Source of the DNA: Falsirhodobacter sp051195255
Lineage (GTDB): Bacteria > Pseudomonadota > Alphaproteobacteria > Rhodobacterales > Rhodobacteraceae
NCBI RefSeq assembly: GCF_051195255.1
Contig: NZ_JBNJLK010000002.1
Coordinates: forward strand, 248,001-312,000
Direction: 5' to 3'
Length of the DNA: 64,000 bases
In this document: positions 55,254 through 63,341 of the stretch, one piece after another
Numbering within the stretch: the stretch's first letter is position 1
How the letters are laid out: each line of letters starts with the position of its first letter
Position numbers and translations under genes: made by a program
The notes under the pieces: model-generated
The model's input: the letters and a program-made list of their open reading frames with translations, nothing else
Told to the model about the DNA's origin: nothing
Database searches by the model: none

Positions 55254-56120
55254 TCATTCGGCCGCGCGAAGCTTTGGCGGGGTCGCGGGATCGGCCGTGC
55301 CGGCCATCAACCCCGCGAAATCGAACAAGGTCGGGTCCAGAAGATGCGAGGGCTGCGCCTTCATCAGGGCACGGAACATGATCTGGCGGCGGCCGGGATG
55401 GCGCGCTTCCCACCCGTCCAGAAGCTGCTTCACCTGCTGGCGTTGCAGCCCGTCCTGCGATCCGCACAGGTCGCAGGGAATGATGGGATAGTTCATGGCC
55501 GTGGCAAAGGCCTCGCAATCCGCCTCGGCCACGAAGGCGAGGGGGCGGTGCACGAAAAGATCCCCATCCTCGTTCAGAAGGCGCGGCGGCATCGTCGCCA
55601 GCCGTCCGCCGTGGAACAGGTTCATGAAGAACGTCTCGAGGATGTCGTCGCGGTGATGACCCAGCACGACGGCCGAACAGCCTTCCTCGCGCGCGATGCG
55701 GTACAGGTTGCCGCGGCGCAGGCGGGAACACAGCGCGCACATGGTCCGCCCCTGCGGGACCTTGTCCATCACCACCGAATAAGTGTCGCGGTATTCGATC
55801 CGGTGGCGCACACCCATCTTCGTCAGGAATTCGGGCAGAACGGTGGCGGGGAAGTTCGGCTGCCCCTGGTCCAGGTTGCAGGCCAGAAGGTCCACCGGCA
55901 ACAGGCCGCGCCATTTCAGTTCGGTCAGAACGGCCAGAAGGGTGTAGCTGTCCTTGCCGCCGGACAGGCAGACCAGCCAGCGGTCGCCGGGCGTGATCAT
56001 GCCATAGGTGTCCATCGCGTCCCGCACCTCGCGCACGAGACGCTTGCGCAGCTTGCGGAACTCCGTCGTCTTGGGGGCGCCGTGGAACAGCGGGTGGATG
56101 TCGTCGGCTTCGTCCAGCAT
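55254..56120 (-). CDS. ttcA: tRNA 2-thiocytidine(32) synthetase TtcA
   Basis: The 288-residue enzyme thiolates C32 of some tRNAs. The ATP-pyrophosphatase P-loop SGGKDS is at residues 53-58, and Cys128-x-x-Cys131 (CALC) with Cys216-x-x-Cys219 (CDLC) hold the iron-sulfur cluster and active site. The ATG overlaps the yidD stop (TGATG). Its place between yidD and yidC is common in Rhodobacterales. Confidence 0.94.
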   Translation of the reverse strand: MLDEADDIHPLFHGAPKTTEFRKLRKRLVREVRDAMDTYGMITPGDRWLVCLSGGKDSYTLLAVLTELKWRGLLPVDLLACNLDQGQPNFPATVLPEFLTKMGVRHRIEYRDTYSVVMDKVPQGRTMCALCSRLRRGNLYRIAREEGCSAVVLGHHRDDILETFFMNLFHGGRLATMPPRLLNEDGDLFVHRPLAFVAEADCEAFATAMNYPIIPCDLCGSQDGLQRQQVKQLLDGWEARHPGRRQIMFRALMKAQPSHLLDPTLFDFAGLMAGTADPATPPKLRAAE

Positions 56121-56350
56121 CAACGTTTCCTTTCGGGCACGGGGTCATAGCCGGAACCGCCCCAGGGATGGCAGCGCGCAAGACGGCGCAGCGTCAGCCA
56201 CGACCCGACGACGCCACCATGCTTTTCCAGCGCTTCCAGTGCATATACGGAGCAGGTGGGCTGAAAGCGGCAGGCATGCCCGATCCATGGGGACAGCAGC
56301 AAGCGATAGGCCCGGACCGGCAGCGCGGCCAGATGGGCCAGCGGCGTCAC
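56120..56350 (-). CDS. yidD: Membrane protein insertion efficiency factor YidD
   Basis: The 76-residue protein carries PWIGHACRFQPTCSVYALEA and CHPWGGSGYDPVPER, the family signature with three conserved cysteines. It uses a GTG start whose bases overlap the rnpA TGA stop as GTGA. YidD aids YidC-dependent insertion. Confidence 0.95.
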   Translation of the reverse strand: MTPLAHLAALPVRAYRLLLSPWIGHACRFQPTCSVYALEALEKHGGVVGSWLTLRRLARCHPWGGSGYDPVPERKR

Positions 56351-56673
56351 TTGTGGACCTGGCGCAGGGCCAGCCGCAAATCCTCGCGCAGCGCCGCGAA
56401 GTCGCGCGTGGCGGTGGTGCCCGGACGGCCGACCAGAACGTAATCCCAGCCGGGGCGGCCGGCCTCGGTCAGCACAAGGCGTGCGATCTCGCGCAGCCGG
56501 CGCTTGGCGCGGTTGCGGGCCACGGCGTTGCCCAGCTTCTTGGAACAGGTGAAGCCGACCCGCATCGGGCCGTCATCGTCCCGCGCGCGGGCCTGCAGCA
56601 GAAAGCCCTGCGCCCCCTGCCGCCGTGCCTGCGCCGCACGAAGGAAATCCGCCCGCTTTGCCAGGATCTGCAT
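56347..56673 (-). CDS. rnpA: Ribonuclease P protein component
   Basis: The 108-residue protein has the RNR motif region NAVARNRAKRRLREIAR at about residues 50-66, which contacts pre-tRNA leaders and RNase P RNA. GGAGG six bases upstream supports the ATG at 56673; a longer frame reads through the rpmH gene and is rejected. Confidence 0.95.
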   Translation of the reverse strand: MQILAKRADFLRAAQARRQGAQGFLLQARARDDDGPMRVGFTCSKKLGNAVARNRAKRRLREIARLVLTEAGRPGWDYVLVGRPGTTATRDFAALREDLRLALRQVHK

Positions 56674-56747
56674 GATAACCTCCGGACATGACAAGACCGC
56701 CGGTGTCTTGCGAACCGGCGGCGTCGTCACGTCATCGTCCTGAAGGA

Positions 56748-56882
56748 TCAGGCCGACAGCTTGGCGCGGCCTTTGGCGCGACGGGCGTTCAGGACCGAAC
56801 GGCCACCCTTGGTGGCCATGCGGGCGCGGAAGCCGTGACGGCGGGCGCGAACCAGGTTTGACGGTTGAAACGTGCGCTTCAT
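56748..56882 (-). CDS. rpmH: 50S ribosomal protein L34
   Basis: The 44-residue protein, MKRTFQPSNLVRARRHGFRA followed by RMATKGGRSVLNARRAKGR, is a near-universal sequence. It starts the rpmH-rnpA-yidD-ttcA-yidC unit and has a clear promoter upstream. Confidence 0.98.
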   Translation of the reverse strand: MKRTFQPSNLVRARRHGFRARMATKGGRSVLNARRAKGRAKLSA

Positions 56883-56954
56883 TGCGAAACTCCATAAGAC
56901 GGACTTGCCCGAGTGCCGCTTGTGGGATTCGGACGTCATATATTCGAAGCCCGC

Positions 56955-56983
56955 CTCATAAGCGGACATGGTCCCCAAGTCAA
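56955..56983 (-). promoter_or_regulatory. Promoter of rpmH-rnpA
   Basis: On the minus strand TTGACT (56983-56978) and TATGAG (56960-56955) are separated by 17 bases, about 70 bases upstream of rpmH. Confidence 0.7.
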
Positions 56984-57069
56984 CCGCCGCGTCGTTCTGC
57001 CCTTTGAGACGGCGCGCAGGCGGATTATGTAGTGACCGCATCGCCAGGGTGCCATTCGGGGTTGAAACG

Positions 57070-58479
57070 GTGAAGATCGGACGATCAGGCTTTCTGAATT
57101 CCCTTTCGGGCCGTTTCCTCATGCTGACGGTGGCCTTCGTCCTGCTGGCCGAGGTGCTGATCCTCGTCCCCTCCATCGCGCGCTTCCGGCAGGATTTCCT
57201 TCAGATGCGGCTGGAAAAGGCGCAGCTGGCCAGTCTTGCGCTGCTGACCACGGATGCGACCATCTCCCCCCAACTGGAGAAGGAGTTGCTGGACAATGCC
57301 GGCGTCTACAACGTGGTGCTGCGGCGCGACGCGGTGCGCCAGCTGGTCCTGTCTTCCCCCATTCCCCAGCCCATCGACGAGACGTTCGATCTGCGGATGA
57401 TCAGCCACGCCGCCCTGATCCGCGACGCGCTTCAGGATTTCGCGGACCCGACGAATCGGGTGATCCGCGTGATCGGCAACCCGGTCGAGCAGGGGGGCGA
57501 CCTGATCGAGGTGGCGATGTCCACCGCACCCCTGCGGGCGGCGATGATCGACTACAGCCTGCGGATCCTCGTGATCTCGGCCGCGATCTCCATCGTGACG
57601 GCGGCGATCCTGTTCATCGCGGTGCAGAAGCTGATGGTCCTGCCGATCCGTCGCCTGGTCGCCTACATGGCCGTCTATGCCGAGGCGCCGGAGGATGCGC
57701 GCCGCACCATCCAGCCCAACACCCGCATCAAGGAGATTCGCGAAGCCGAGGAGGCGCTGAAGTCAATGCAGACGCAGCTGACCGGCAACCTTCGCCAGAA
57801 GGAACGTCTGGCCCAGCTGGGCGGGGCGGTGGCCAAGATCAGCCACGACCTGCGCAACATCCTGACCTCGGCCCAATTGTTCGCGGACCGGATCGGCAAC
57901 AGCGTCGACCCGGTGGTGGCGCGATCGGCGCCGAAGCTGGTGAACTCCATCACTCGCGCGGTGTCGCTGTGCGAAACGACCCTCGCCTTCGGCAAGGCCG
58001 AGGAGCCGCCTCCGTCGATGACGCGCTTCTCCCTTCGCATGCTGGTGGACGAGGTGCTGGAGGCGGAGTTGCCCGAGGACGGGCCCGTCGCGCCGGTTCT
58101 GGACGTGCCGGCGGGGCTGATGATCCGTGCCGACCGCGAACAGCTGTATCGCGTGCTGTCCAACCTGCTGCGCAACGCACGTCAGGCGATCGAGGCCACG
58201 GCCGAACCCGGCAACATCGAGGTGGCCGGCGGTGAGGCGGACAGCGAATGGTGGATCCGCGTGGGCGACACCGGCCCCGGCCTGCCGCCCAAGGCGCGCG
58301 AGCATCTGTTCACCGCCTTCCAAGGCGGGGCGCGCAAGGGGGGCTCGGGCCTGGGCCTTGCCATCGCGTCCGAACTGGTGCGCGGCCATGGTGGGCGGCT
58401 GGATCTGCTGAACTCCGGCGAAACGGGGACCGAGTTCCTGATCCGCCTGCCGAAGGGCGAAACCCTCGGCGATGTGTGA
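57070..58479 (+). CDS. Sensor histidine kinase
   Basis: The 469-residue protein, counted from a GTG start at 57070 (GTGAAGATCGGACGATC), has a membrane segment at about 15-35, a periplasmic region, and a second segment at about 164-187, followed by HAMP-like sequence. The H box is KISHDLRNILTSAQ with His259. NLLRNARQAIEATA and GDTGPGLPPK are the ATPase N and G1 boxes. No response regulator is adjacent; the partner is unknown. The start is uncertain, since an in-frame ATG lies at 57121 and an earlier one would run into the rpmH promoter. Confidence 0.85.
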   Translation: MKIGRSGFLNSLSGRFLMLTVAFVLLAEVLILVPSIARFRQDFLQMRLEKAQLASLALLTTDATISPQLEKELLDNAGVYNVVLRRDAVRQLVLSSPIPQPIDETFDLRMISHAALIRDALQDFADPTNRVIRVIGNPVEQGGDLIEVAMSTAPLRAAMIDYSLRILVISAAISIVTAAILFIAVQKLMVLPIRRLVAYMAVYAEAPEDARRTIQPNTRIKEIREAEEALKSMQTQLTGNLRQKERLAQLGGAVAKISHDLRNILTSAQLFADRIGNSVDPVVARSAPKLVNSITRAVSLCETTLAFGKAEEPPPSMTRFSLRMLVDEVLEAELPEDGPVAPVLDVPAGLMIRADREQLYRVLSNLLRNARQAIEATAEPGNIEVAGGEADSEWWIRVGDTGPGLPPKAREHLFTAFQGGARKGGSGLGLAIASELVRGHGGRLDLLNSGETGTEFLIRLPKGETLGDV

Positions 58480-58544
58480 TTTTTTCCTTCATCGTCATTT
58501 TCCCCTTGCGGACCCCCGCACCTGTCGGTAAATCGCCTCTCAAC

Positions 58545-58621
58545 GGACCCGTAGCTCAGCTGGATAGAGCATCAGACTACGAATCTGAGGGTCGGGCGTT
58601 CGAATCGCTCCGGGTCCGCCA
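58545..58621 (+). tRNA. tRNA-Arg (anticodon ACG)
   Basis: A 77-base cloverleaf with encoded CCA: acceptor GGACCCG/CGGGTCC, D-arm AGCTCAGCTGGATAGAGC, anticodon ACG at 58579-58581 (read as ICG) in loop CTACGAA, T-arm GGGCGTTCGAATCGCTC. It marks the start of the accessory stretch. Confidence 0.97.
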
Positions 58622-58738
58622 TCCCTCTTTATTGCATGTCAGGCAAAAGCGACTTTCGCGTCAGATTTCTGACCCAAGCCGTATGTGTAAGGGGAACGTC
58701 CGTTCGAGCTTGGCAAAGCAACAAACGAAAAGAGCCCT

Positions 58739-58752
58739 GAGCGGTCATTCGC
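58739..58752 (+). repeat. Dispersed GCGGTCA repeat, copy A
   Basis: GAGCGGTCATTCGC; related copies lie at 59604, 60231 and 60315. It overlaps nothing recognised, seven bases before the end of the small membrane gene. Confidence 0.5.
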
Positions 58753-58759
58753 AGAGGCC

Positions 58760-58966
58760 CTAACCTTTGAGGATCTTTTTCCAAGCGACGATGAGCACTA
58801 CGACGCCGACAGGTAGCCAAGCAAAAAGCACGACTACAAGCGTCAGCCACTCAGGCATCATGGATGACAGCAGTGGGGGGAGTAGCGTGCAAGTGGCGAA
58901 GAATGCGAGTCCAGCGATAATGCCCGACATCATCGGGTTACGGCTGAACGTGTCCATGAGGCGCAT
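58760..58966 (-). CDS. Small membrane protein, orphan
   Basis: A 68-residue frame from the ATG at 58966 has two hydrophobic segments at about 15-33 and 42-61 and ends WKKILKG. ATGs at 59041 and 58957 are alternatives; none has a strong ribosome site. Base composition is lower in GC than the core genes around it. No family is recognised. Confidence 0.45.
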   Translation of the reverse strand: MRLMDTFSRNPMMSGIIAGLAFFATCTLLPPLLSSMMPEWLTLVVVLFAWLPVGVVVLIVAWKKILKG

Positions 58967-59189
58967 GCAAACCGTATGAAAGTAGACGCTGAACATTCCG
59001 AGGCGGCTCCAGTTGAAGGAATCTGAACACCCTACTACCATCGACCATTTGCTTTGTCTCAGGAGCCGCCACGAGGGCTAGGGACGATAAGAGCCCATTG
59101 CGGACGTTGACGTCAGGCTTCATCAGCCTGCATCTTCGCAGCCGAGACAGTGTCAGGAACTGCGGATATTAACGGCCGGGAAGGATGCA

Positions 59190-59570
59190 ATGGCGGATTT
59201 TCTTGATAACCTAAGTGATGAAAACATAAGCGGCTTTTTGGTTGGCGCAGGATCTGGCCGCGGCTCAGACTACATCAAAGCCGCAGATCTGATGAAGCTG
59301 CTTCCGTTGTTCGACGAGCGCCGTCAGGTTGTTACTGCAATGGAGGTGCAAGATTCTAAGCACCTACGTCTTGATTACAGCATCGTAGGGCAGGACGGGG
59401 AGAGAGCCTGGCACCCGCAACAGGACCCGTTGGTATCACGGCGTTTGTTCATCGAGAAGATGACAGCAATGACACAAGATATGAGCGCTAACTTTTGGTG
59501 TCAGATCTGGCTTGATGACTTTCCAGAAATGACCAATCACGACCTTTGCACGTCAACTTCGGGGGTCTAG
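59190..59570 (+). CDS. Hypothetical protein, orphan
   Basis: The 126-residue soluble protein starts MADFLDNLSDENISGFLVGA with AAGGA seven bases upstream. It has FDERRQVVTAMEVQDSKHLR and a Trp/Asp-rich end, WCQIWLDDFPEM. Codon use is less GC-biased than neighbouring genes (for example AAC CTA AGT GAT), which suggests acquisition from elsewhere. No domain is recognised. Confidence 0.6.
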   Translation: MADFLDNLSDENISGFLVGAGSGRGSDYIKAADLMKLLPLFDERRQVVTAMEVQDSKHLRLDYSIVGQDGERAWHPQQDPLVSRRLFIEKMTAMTQDMSANFWCQIWLDDFPEMTNHDLCTSTSGV

Positions 59571-59603
59571 CCAACACAACCCGATTAGGATCGCTCAGAG
59601 CCC

Positions 59604-59614
59604 GAAGCGGTCAC
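59604..59614 (+). repeat. Dispersed GCGGTCA repeat, copy B
   Basis: GAAGCGGTCAC, preceded by CAGAGCCC as in copy A (AGAGCCCTGAGCGGTCA). Confidence 0.4.
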
Positions 59615-59652
59615 TGGCCCACGTCTCGGGCCAGCAGCTTCCGGAAGTCTGC

Positions 59653-60078
59653 TCAATCTTCCGACGGAAGCAGGTCGGGGTTCCAGACGATTTCCCAAAG
59701 ATGCCCATTCGGGTCACGAAAGTAGCCCGCGTAACCGCCATAGAAGGTGTCCTGCGCCGACTTTATCACCGTGGCACCCGCCCGCGACGCAGCCGCCATG
59801 ACCTCATCAACCTCTTGTCGACGCGTCACATTGTGCCCGATGGTAACGGCGGTCGGGCTGACCGGCTGCATCGGCAATCCGGTATCATGGGCTATATCGA
59901 CTTGCGCCCAAAGGGCGAGTTTCAGCCCCCCCGATAAGTCGAAGAATGCAACCGCGCCATGTTCGAACTCCTGACCGACGATACCCTTCGTCGGCAGTCC
60001 GAGCCCGTCACGGTAGAAGCGAACCGACCGCTCCAGGTCAGCAACCCCGAGCGTAAGAACGGAAATCCTGGCTCTCAT
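59653..60078 (-). CDS. VOC-family (glyoxalase/dioxygenase superfamily) protein
   Basis: The 141-residue protein has the paired beta-alpha-beta units of the vicinal oxygen chelate fold: ISVLTLGVADLERSVRFYRD and YAGYFRDPNGHLWEIVWNP, the latter with the metal-ligand Glu in the usual place. Members include glyoxalase I-like enzymes and antibiotic-binding proteins; the substrate is unknown. Confidence 0.88.
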   Translation of the reverse strand: MRARISVLTLGVADLERSVRFYRDGLGLPTKGIVGQEFEHGAVAFFDLSGGLKLALWAQVDIAHDTGLPMQPVSPTAVTIGHNVTRRQEVDEVMAAASRAGATVIKSAQDTFYGGYAGYFRDPNGHLWEIVWNPDLLPSED

Positions 60079-60230
60079 TTCGTGCCCTTTCTATCGGCCC
60101 CTGCATCGTGCAGACGCCCTGATAGTCTTGGGCCGTTGGCTTGCAACGGAAGGACCCGACACGCGGGGGCCGGGCCAACCTTCCCGAGCCTAACCTGTTT
60201 CAGACCGGCAAAGACTAAGCCTGGCTTTCT

Positions 60231-60329
60231 GAGCGGTCAATGTCCGCTTCGTCCCATTCCATGCCATTCCTGCGGGCCACAGGCCCGCCACGGGCGCGGG
60301 TCCGCTCATGGGACGAAGCGGTCATTCGC
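60231..60329. repeat. Nested palindromic repeat element
   Basis: A 14-base inverted pair, CCGCTTCGTCCCAT (60244-60257) and ATGGGACGAAGCGG (60308-60321), encloses a second perfect stem, GCGGGCC-ACA-GGCCCGC (60272-60288). Both outer flanks carry the GCGGTCA motif (GAGCGGTCAATG at 60231 and GAAGCGGTCATTCGC at 60315). It is 38 bases before the transporter remnant. The rest of 60079-60366 shows no gene. Confidence 0.7.
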
Positions 60330-60366
60330 TGCGCCGCAGAATGCGCAGAGCATTGTCGTGGCGTCG

Positions 60367-60594
60367 TCACAGCGTCAGGAGCAGCAGGAAGATGCTCGCG
60401 CAGATCAGCGCGATGCCCGTCGCTCCCCGCCATGTCAGCCGCTCGCGGAAGACGAGGAACGACCCGATGAGCGTGAACGTCATCTCGATCTGGCCAAGCG
60501 CGCAGACGTAGGCGGCGTTCTGCAGGGCGAAAGCGAAGAACCAGAAGAGCGCCCCCGGCGTCCGGTCATTCCGACCCAGACCGTCCGGCGCCAT
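60367..60594 (-). pseudogene. C-terminal remnant of a DMT/EamA-family transporter
   Basis: The frame encodes FWFFAFALQNAAYVCALGQI and FLVFRERLTWRGATGIALIC, which match the last two or three membrane segments of ten-segment drug/metabolite transporters (LQNAAYV.ALGQ.E..F...ASxLFFRER). Full proteins are near 290-300 residues; about 60 are left and the first 14 in the frame do not fit the family. The 5' end is lost, not frame-shifted in view. Confidence 0.7.
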
Positions 60595-60595
60595 G

Positions 60596-60787
60596 TCAAG
60601 AAGACGCGAGCAGCTCCCTCGTCTCGGACATGGAGAGGCGCTGCCCCCGCTGCCGCCGACCTGGCTGAACGTGTATCTGGCCGAAGGTCCGGCCCGGCCA
60701 GCTGCGCAGGACTTTATGAGGTATCTCCAGCGGACCGCCTGTGATTGGCTCCATGGCTGCCTGCGCAGCCTCGTTCTTATATCGCAT
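60596..60787 (-). pseudogene. Possible IS66-type orfA (TnpA) remnant
   Basis: A 63-residue frame whose ATG overlaps the kinase stop (TGATG) encodes EAAMEPITGGPLEIPHKVLR then SWP, which recalls the N terminus of IS66 accessory protein TnpA (ITxGPxEIPR...R.WP). After that point the similarity stops (GRTFGQIHVQPGRRQRGQ). This is a weak match from memory of the family. Confidence 0.25.
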
Positions 60788-62043
60788 CAAGAGTATTGGG
60801 CCAAATTCGAAAGGATGACCGCCTCGAATCCTTGATCCGAGCCTTCGCGCGGTGAACGAAGAGCCATTTTCAGCCCCGCCTTTTCCGCGATGGCGGCGAC
60901 GATTGCGAGCCCGAGGCCTGAACCGGCCGTGCGCGAGCCCGCCCGTTCGAAGCGGCGGGTCAGGTGGTTAAGGGCTGCTGACGGCACGACCGCCCCGTCA
61001 TTGGCGACATGCAGCGTGCCGTCGACGTGCAGCCGAACGGATGGGTCGGTGCCATGGGTGGCGGCGTTCTCGATCAGGTTGCGGGCAAGGATGGCGAAGG
61101 CATCGGGGTCGATGCGCAGCGGCACCGGCGCATCGGGAACATCTGCCGTCAGACCGAAATCGGCGGCGACCAGGCGCAGGATCGGGGCGACGTCTACCGG
61201 TGGCGCGACGTTCTTCGCGTGTTCGGCCCGTGCCAGTTGCAGCAGTTTCTCGGCCAGCCGGACCACGCGCTTCAGTTCGGTTTCGGCCTTCTCGGCACGT
61301 TCGCGCAGCGGGCCGTTCGAGGCGTCGCGTAAAAGCTGCACATGCGCCAACGTTGCCGCGATGGGCGTGCGCAGCTCATGCGCGGCGTTTGCGGAGAAGG
61401 CTTTCTCCGCCTCCAGCGTCTCGGACAGATCGGCCATCAGGCGGTTCATTTCGTCCCGCACGGGTCCGACTTCCGTGGGCAGGTCGGGCGTGCTCAACGC
61501 GCGAAGATCACCCGGGCTGCGGCCCGCGACCTCGGCCGACAGGGCGGCCACGGGGCGCAGACGGCGGTTCGTGAACCACTTGATCCCCAGCAGGCACAGC
61601 GGCAGAAGCGCCAGCGCGGGCAGGATCAGCGCGGTCATCACGCCAAGCAGCGCCTCGCGCCGTTCCTGCAGCGGGCTGGCGATGTCCAAGGCCGTCCCGC
61701 CCGAGATGCGCACGAAATGGCGCTGATCCCCAATGGTGCTGAACCCTTCGGGCGCCCCCACGGCGAAATCGGCAGGGTCCGCTTCTTCCGAATACCGCAC
61801 GCCATCGGCGTCGCGCAGCGCCCATGTCAGCAGTGCCTCGGCCCGTGACGGAAAATCACCGGTGCCCTGCATGGCCATGAAGGGCAGCAGGCGGTCAGTG
61901 GTTTCCTCCATCAGGCTGTCATAGACCTCGTCTAGTTCCTCGCGCACGATCAGGGTCGCGCCCAGCATCGCCACGATCCACAGCACCGTCAGCCCCGCGC
62001 CAAGGCCAAGCGCCAGATCGCGCCGCAGGCTTCGCGCCTTCAT
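60787..62043 (-). CDS. Sensor histidine kinase of a two-component system
   Basis: The 418-residue protein has membrane segments at about 12-33 and 133-154 around a periplasmic sensor of about 100 residues. The H box is SANAAHELRTPIAATLAHVQ with His222; NLIENAATHG and GSGLGLAIVA are N and G2 boxes. It overlaps the regulator gene by four bases, so they are a pair. The signal is unknown. Confidence 0.93.
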   Translation of the reverse strand: MKARSLRRDLALGLGAGLTVLWIVAMLGATLIVREELDEVYDSLMEETTDRLLPFMAMQGTGDFPSRAEALLTWALRDADGVRYSEEADPADFAVGAPEGFSTIGDQRHFVRISGGTALDIASPLQERREALLGVMTALILPALALLPLCLLGIKWFTNRRLRPVAALSAEVAGRSPGDLRALSTPDLPTEVGPVRDEMNRLMADLSETLEAEKAFSANAAHELRTPIAATLAHVQLLRDASNGPLRERAEKAETELKRVVRLAEKLLQLARAEHAKNVAPPVDVAPILRLVAADFGLTADVPDAPVPLRIDPDAFAILARNLIENAATHGTDPSVRLHVDGTLHVANDGAVVPSAALNHLTRRFERAGSRTAGSGLGLAIVAAIAEKAGLKMALRSPREGSDQGFEAVILSNLAQYS

Positions 62044-62696
62044 CGCGCCACCCGATAGCCGAGACCGCGCAGCGTCTCGACACTGCCCTTGCCCAGCTTC
62101 TTGCGCAGGCGGCTGATATAGACCTCGATCGTGTTGCTCTCCACCTCGGCATCAAAGGAATACAGCCGATCCTCCAGCCGGGCCTTGGACACCACGCCGC
62201 CCCGCGCCTGGACCAGCGTCTCGAAGATGATCCATTCGCGTTGCGACAGTTCGATCGCTCCCTCGGGGCCGATGACCGACCGCCCCGCAAGATCCACCTC
62301 CAGGCCCGCGACACGAAGATGCGGGTTCGGATCACGCGCATAGCGCCGCGCCACGGCCCCGATGCGGGCCGTCAGCTCGGACAGGTCGAACGGTTTCACC
62401 AGATAGTCGTCTGCCCCTGCGTTCAGCCCGTCGATCCGGTCGGTGATGCGGTCCATCGCGGTCAGGATGATGACGGGAACCGCGTTCCGCGCCTGCCGCA
62501 TCTGTCGCAACAGATCCAGCCCGTGGCCATCGGGCAGCATCATGTCGAGAAGCACCAAGTCGTAGGTCATCGTGGCCAGTAGATCGCGCGCGGTCGCCAG
62601 ATCCTCGGCCCAGTCGGGCAGATGACCGTCGCCCGTGATGCGGTCGCGCACGGCGGGGCCAAGGCCCGCGTCATCCTCGATCAGCAATACCCGCAT
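62040..62696 (-). CDS. OmpR-family response regulator
   Basis: The 218-residue regulator has the receiver acidic pocket Glu7-Asp8-Asp9, phosphoacceptor Asp51 in LVLLDMMLPDGHG, and Lys101 in YLVKPFD. The winged-helix domain at about 127-216 includes LSQREWIIFETLVQARGGVV and VYISRLRKKLGKG. It is transcribed first, ahead of its kinase, and divergently from the phosphatase gene. Confidence 0.95.
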   Translation of the reverse strand: MRVLLIEDDAGLGPAVRDRITGDGHLPDWAEDLATARDLLATMTYDLVLLDMMLPDGHGLDLLRQMRQARNAVPVIILTAMDRITDRIDGLNAGADDYLVKPFDLSELTARIGAVARRYARDPNPHLRVAGLEVDLAGRSVIGPEGAIELSQREWIIFETLVQARGGVVSKARLEDRLYSFDAEVESNTIEVYISRLRKKLGKGSVETLRGLGYRVAR

Positions 62697-62782
62697 CCGG
62701 TCCTCCGCCGCGCCAGCATAACCCCTGCGGCGGCGAAGGCCAGCGTTCAGCTTGGTGTCAGCTTCGGGTGCGATGAGGCGGC

Positions 62783-63334
62783 ATGATGTATCGCAAGCTC
62801 CTCCTTCTCGCCGCCTTGTGCCTTGCCCTGCCGGGCGGGTACCTGGCCAACCTCCAGATAAACGGCAACTTCCACCCGGTGCTCGAGGGCGTCGCCTACC
62901 ATTCGGCCCAGCCGACGGGCGACGATTCGGATCGCTGGGTGGCGGAGAACGGTATCCGCAGCGTCATCAACGTGCGCCGCGAACATGTCGGCACCGCATT
63001 GTATGACGCCGAGGTCGCGGCCTCGACGCGATTTGGCATCGCGCACTACGATCTCGGCATGTCGGCCGGCAAGCCGCTGTCGCAGGACCACGCGGCCGAG
63101 CTTGTGGCCCTGCTGCGCGCCGCCCCCAAGCCGGTGCTGATCCATTGCAAGTCGGGGGCGGACCGCACCGGCCTCGCCTCGGCGCTTCTTCTCTCGACGC
63201 TTGGCGATGACGAGGATGCCGCCGAGGCGCAGATCTCGTTCCGCTACGGACACATTTCAATGCCCCACACCGCCGCATGGCCGATGGACCAAAGCTGGGA
63301 AGCGTTGGAGCCATGGCTTGGCTATTCATCCTGA
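62783..63334 (+). CDS. Secreted or membrane-anchored dual-specificity/tyrosine phosphatase
   Basis: The 183-residue protein starts MMYRKLLLLAALCLALPGGY, an uncleaved or cleavable signal segment. The PTP loop HCKSGADRTG (residues 121-130) has Cys122 and Arg128. The family dephosphorylates phosphotyrosine or phosphoinositides; here it probably acts outside the inner membrane. ATGs at 62783 and 62786 are both possible. It lies divergent from the two-component genes, 86 bases away. Confidence 0.88.
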   Translation: MMYRKLLLLAALCLALPGGYLANLQINGNFHPVLEGVAYHSAQPTGDDSDRWVAENGIRSVINVRREHVGTALYDAEVAASTRFGIAHYDLGMSAGKPLSQDHAAELVALLRAAPKPVLIHCKSGADRTGLASALLLSTLGDDEDAAEAQISFRYGHISMPHTAAWPMDQSWEALEPWLGYSS

Positions 63335-63341
63335 GGGTTCC

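Noticed and set aside
58545..60786. Attachment-site duplication of the tRNA-Arg 3' end
   Set aside because: I looked for TCGCTCCGGGTCCGCCA further along the accessory stretch and found no second copy, nor an integrase gene.
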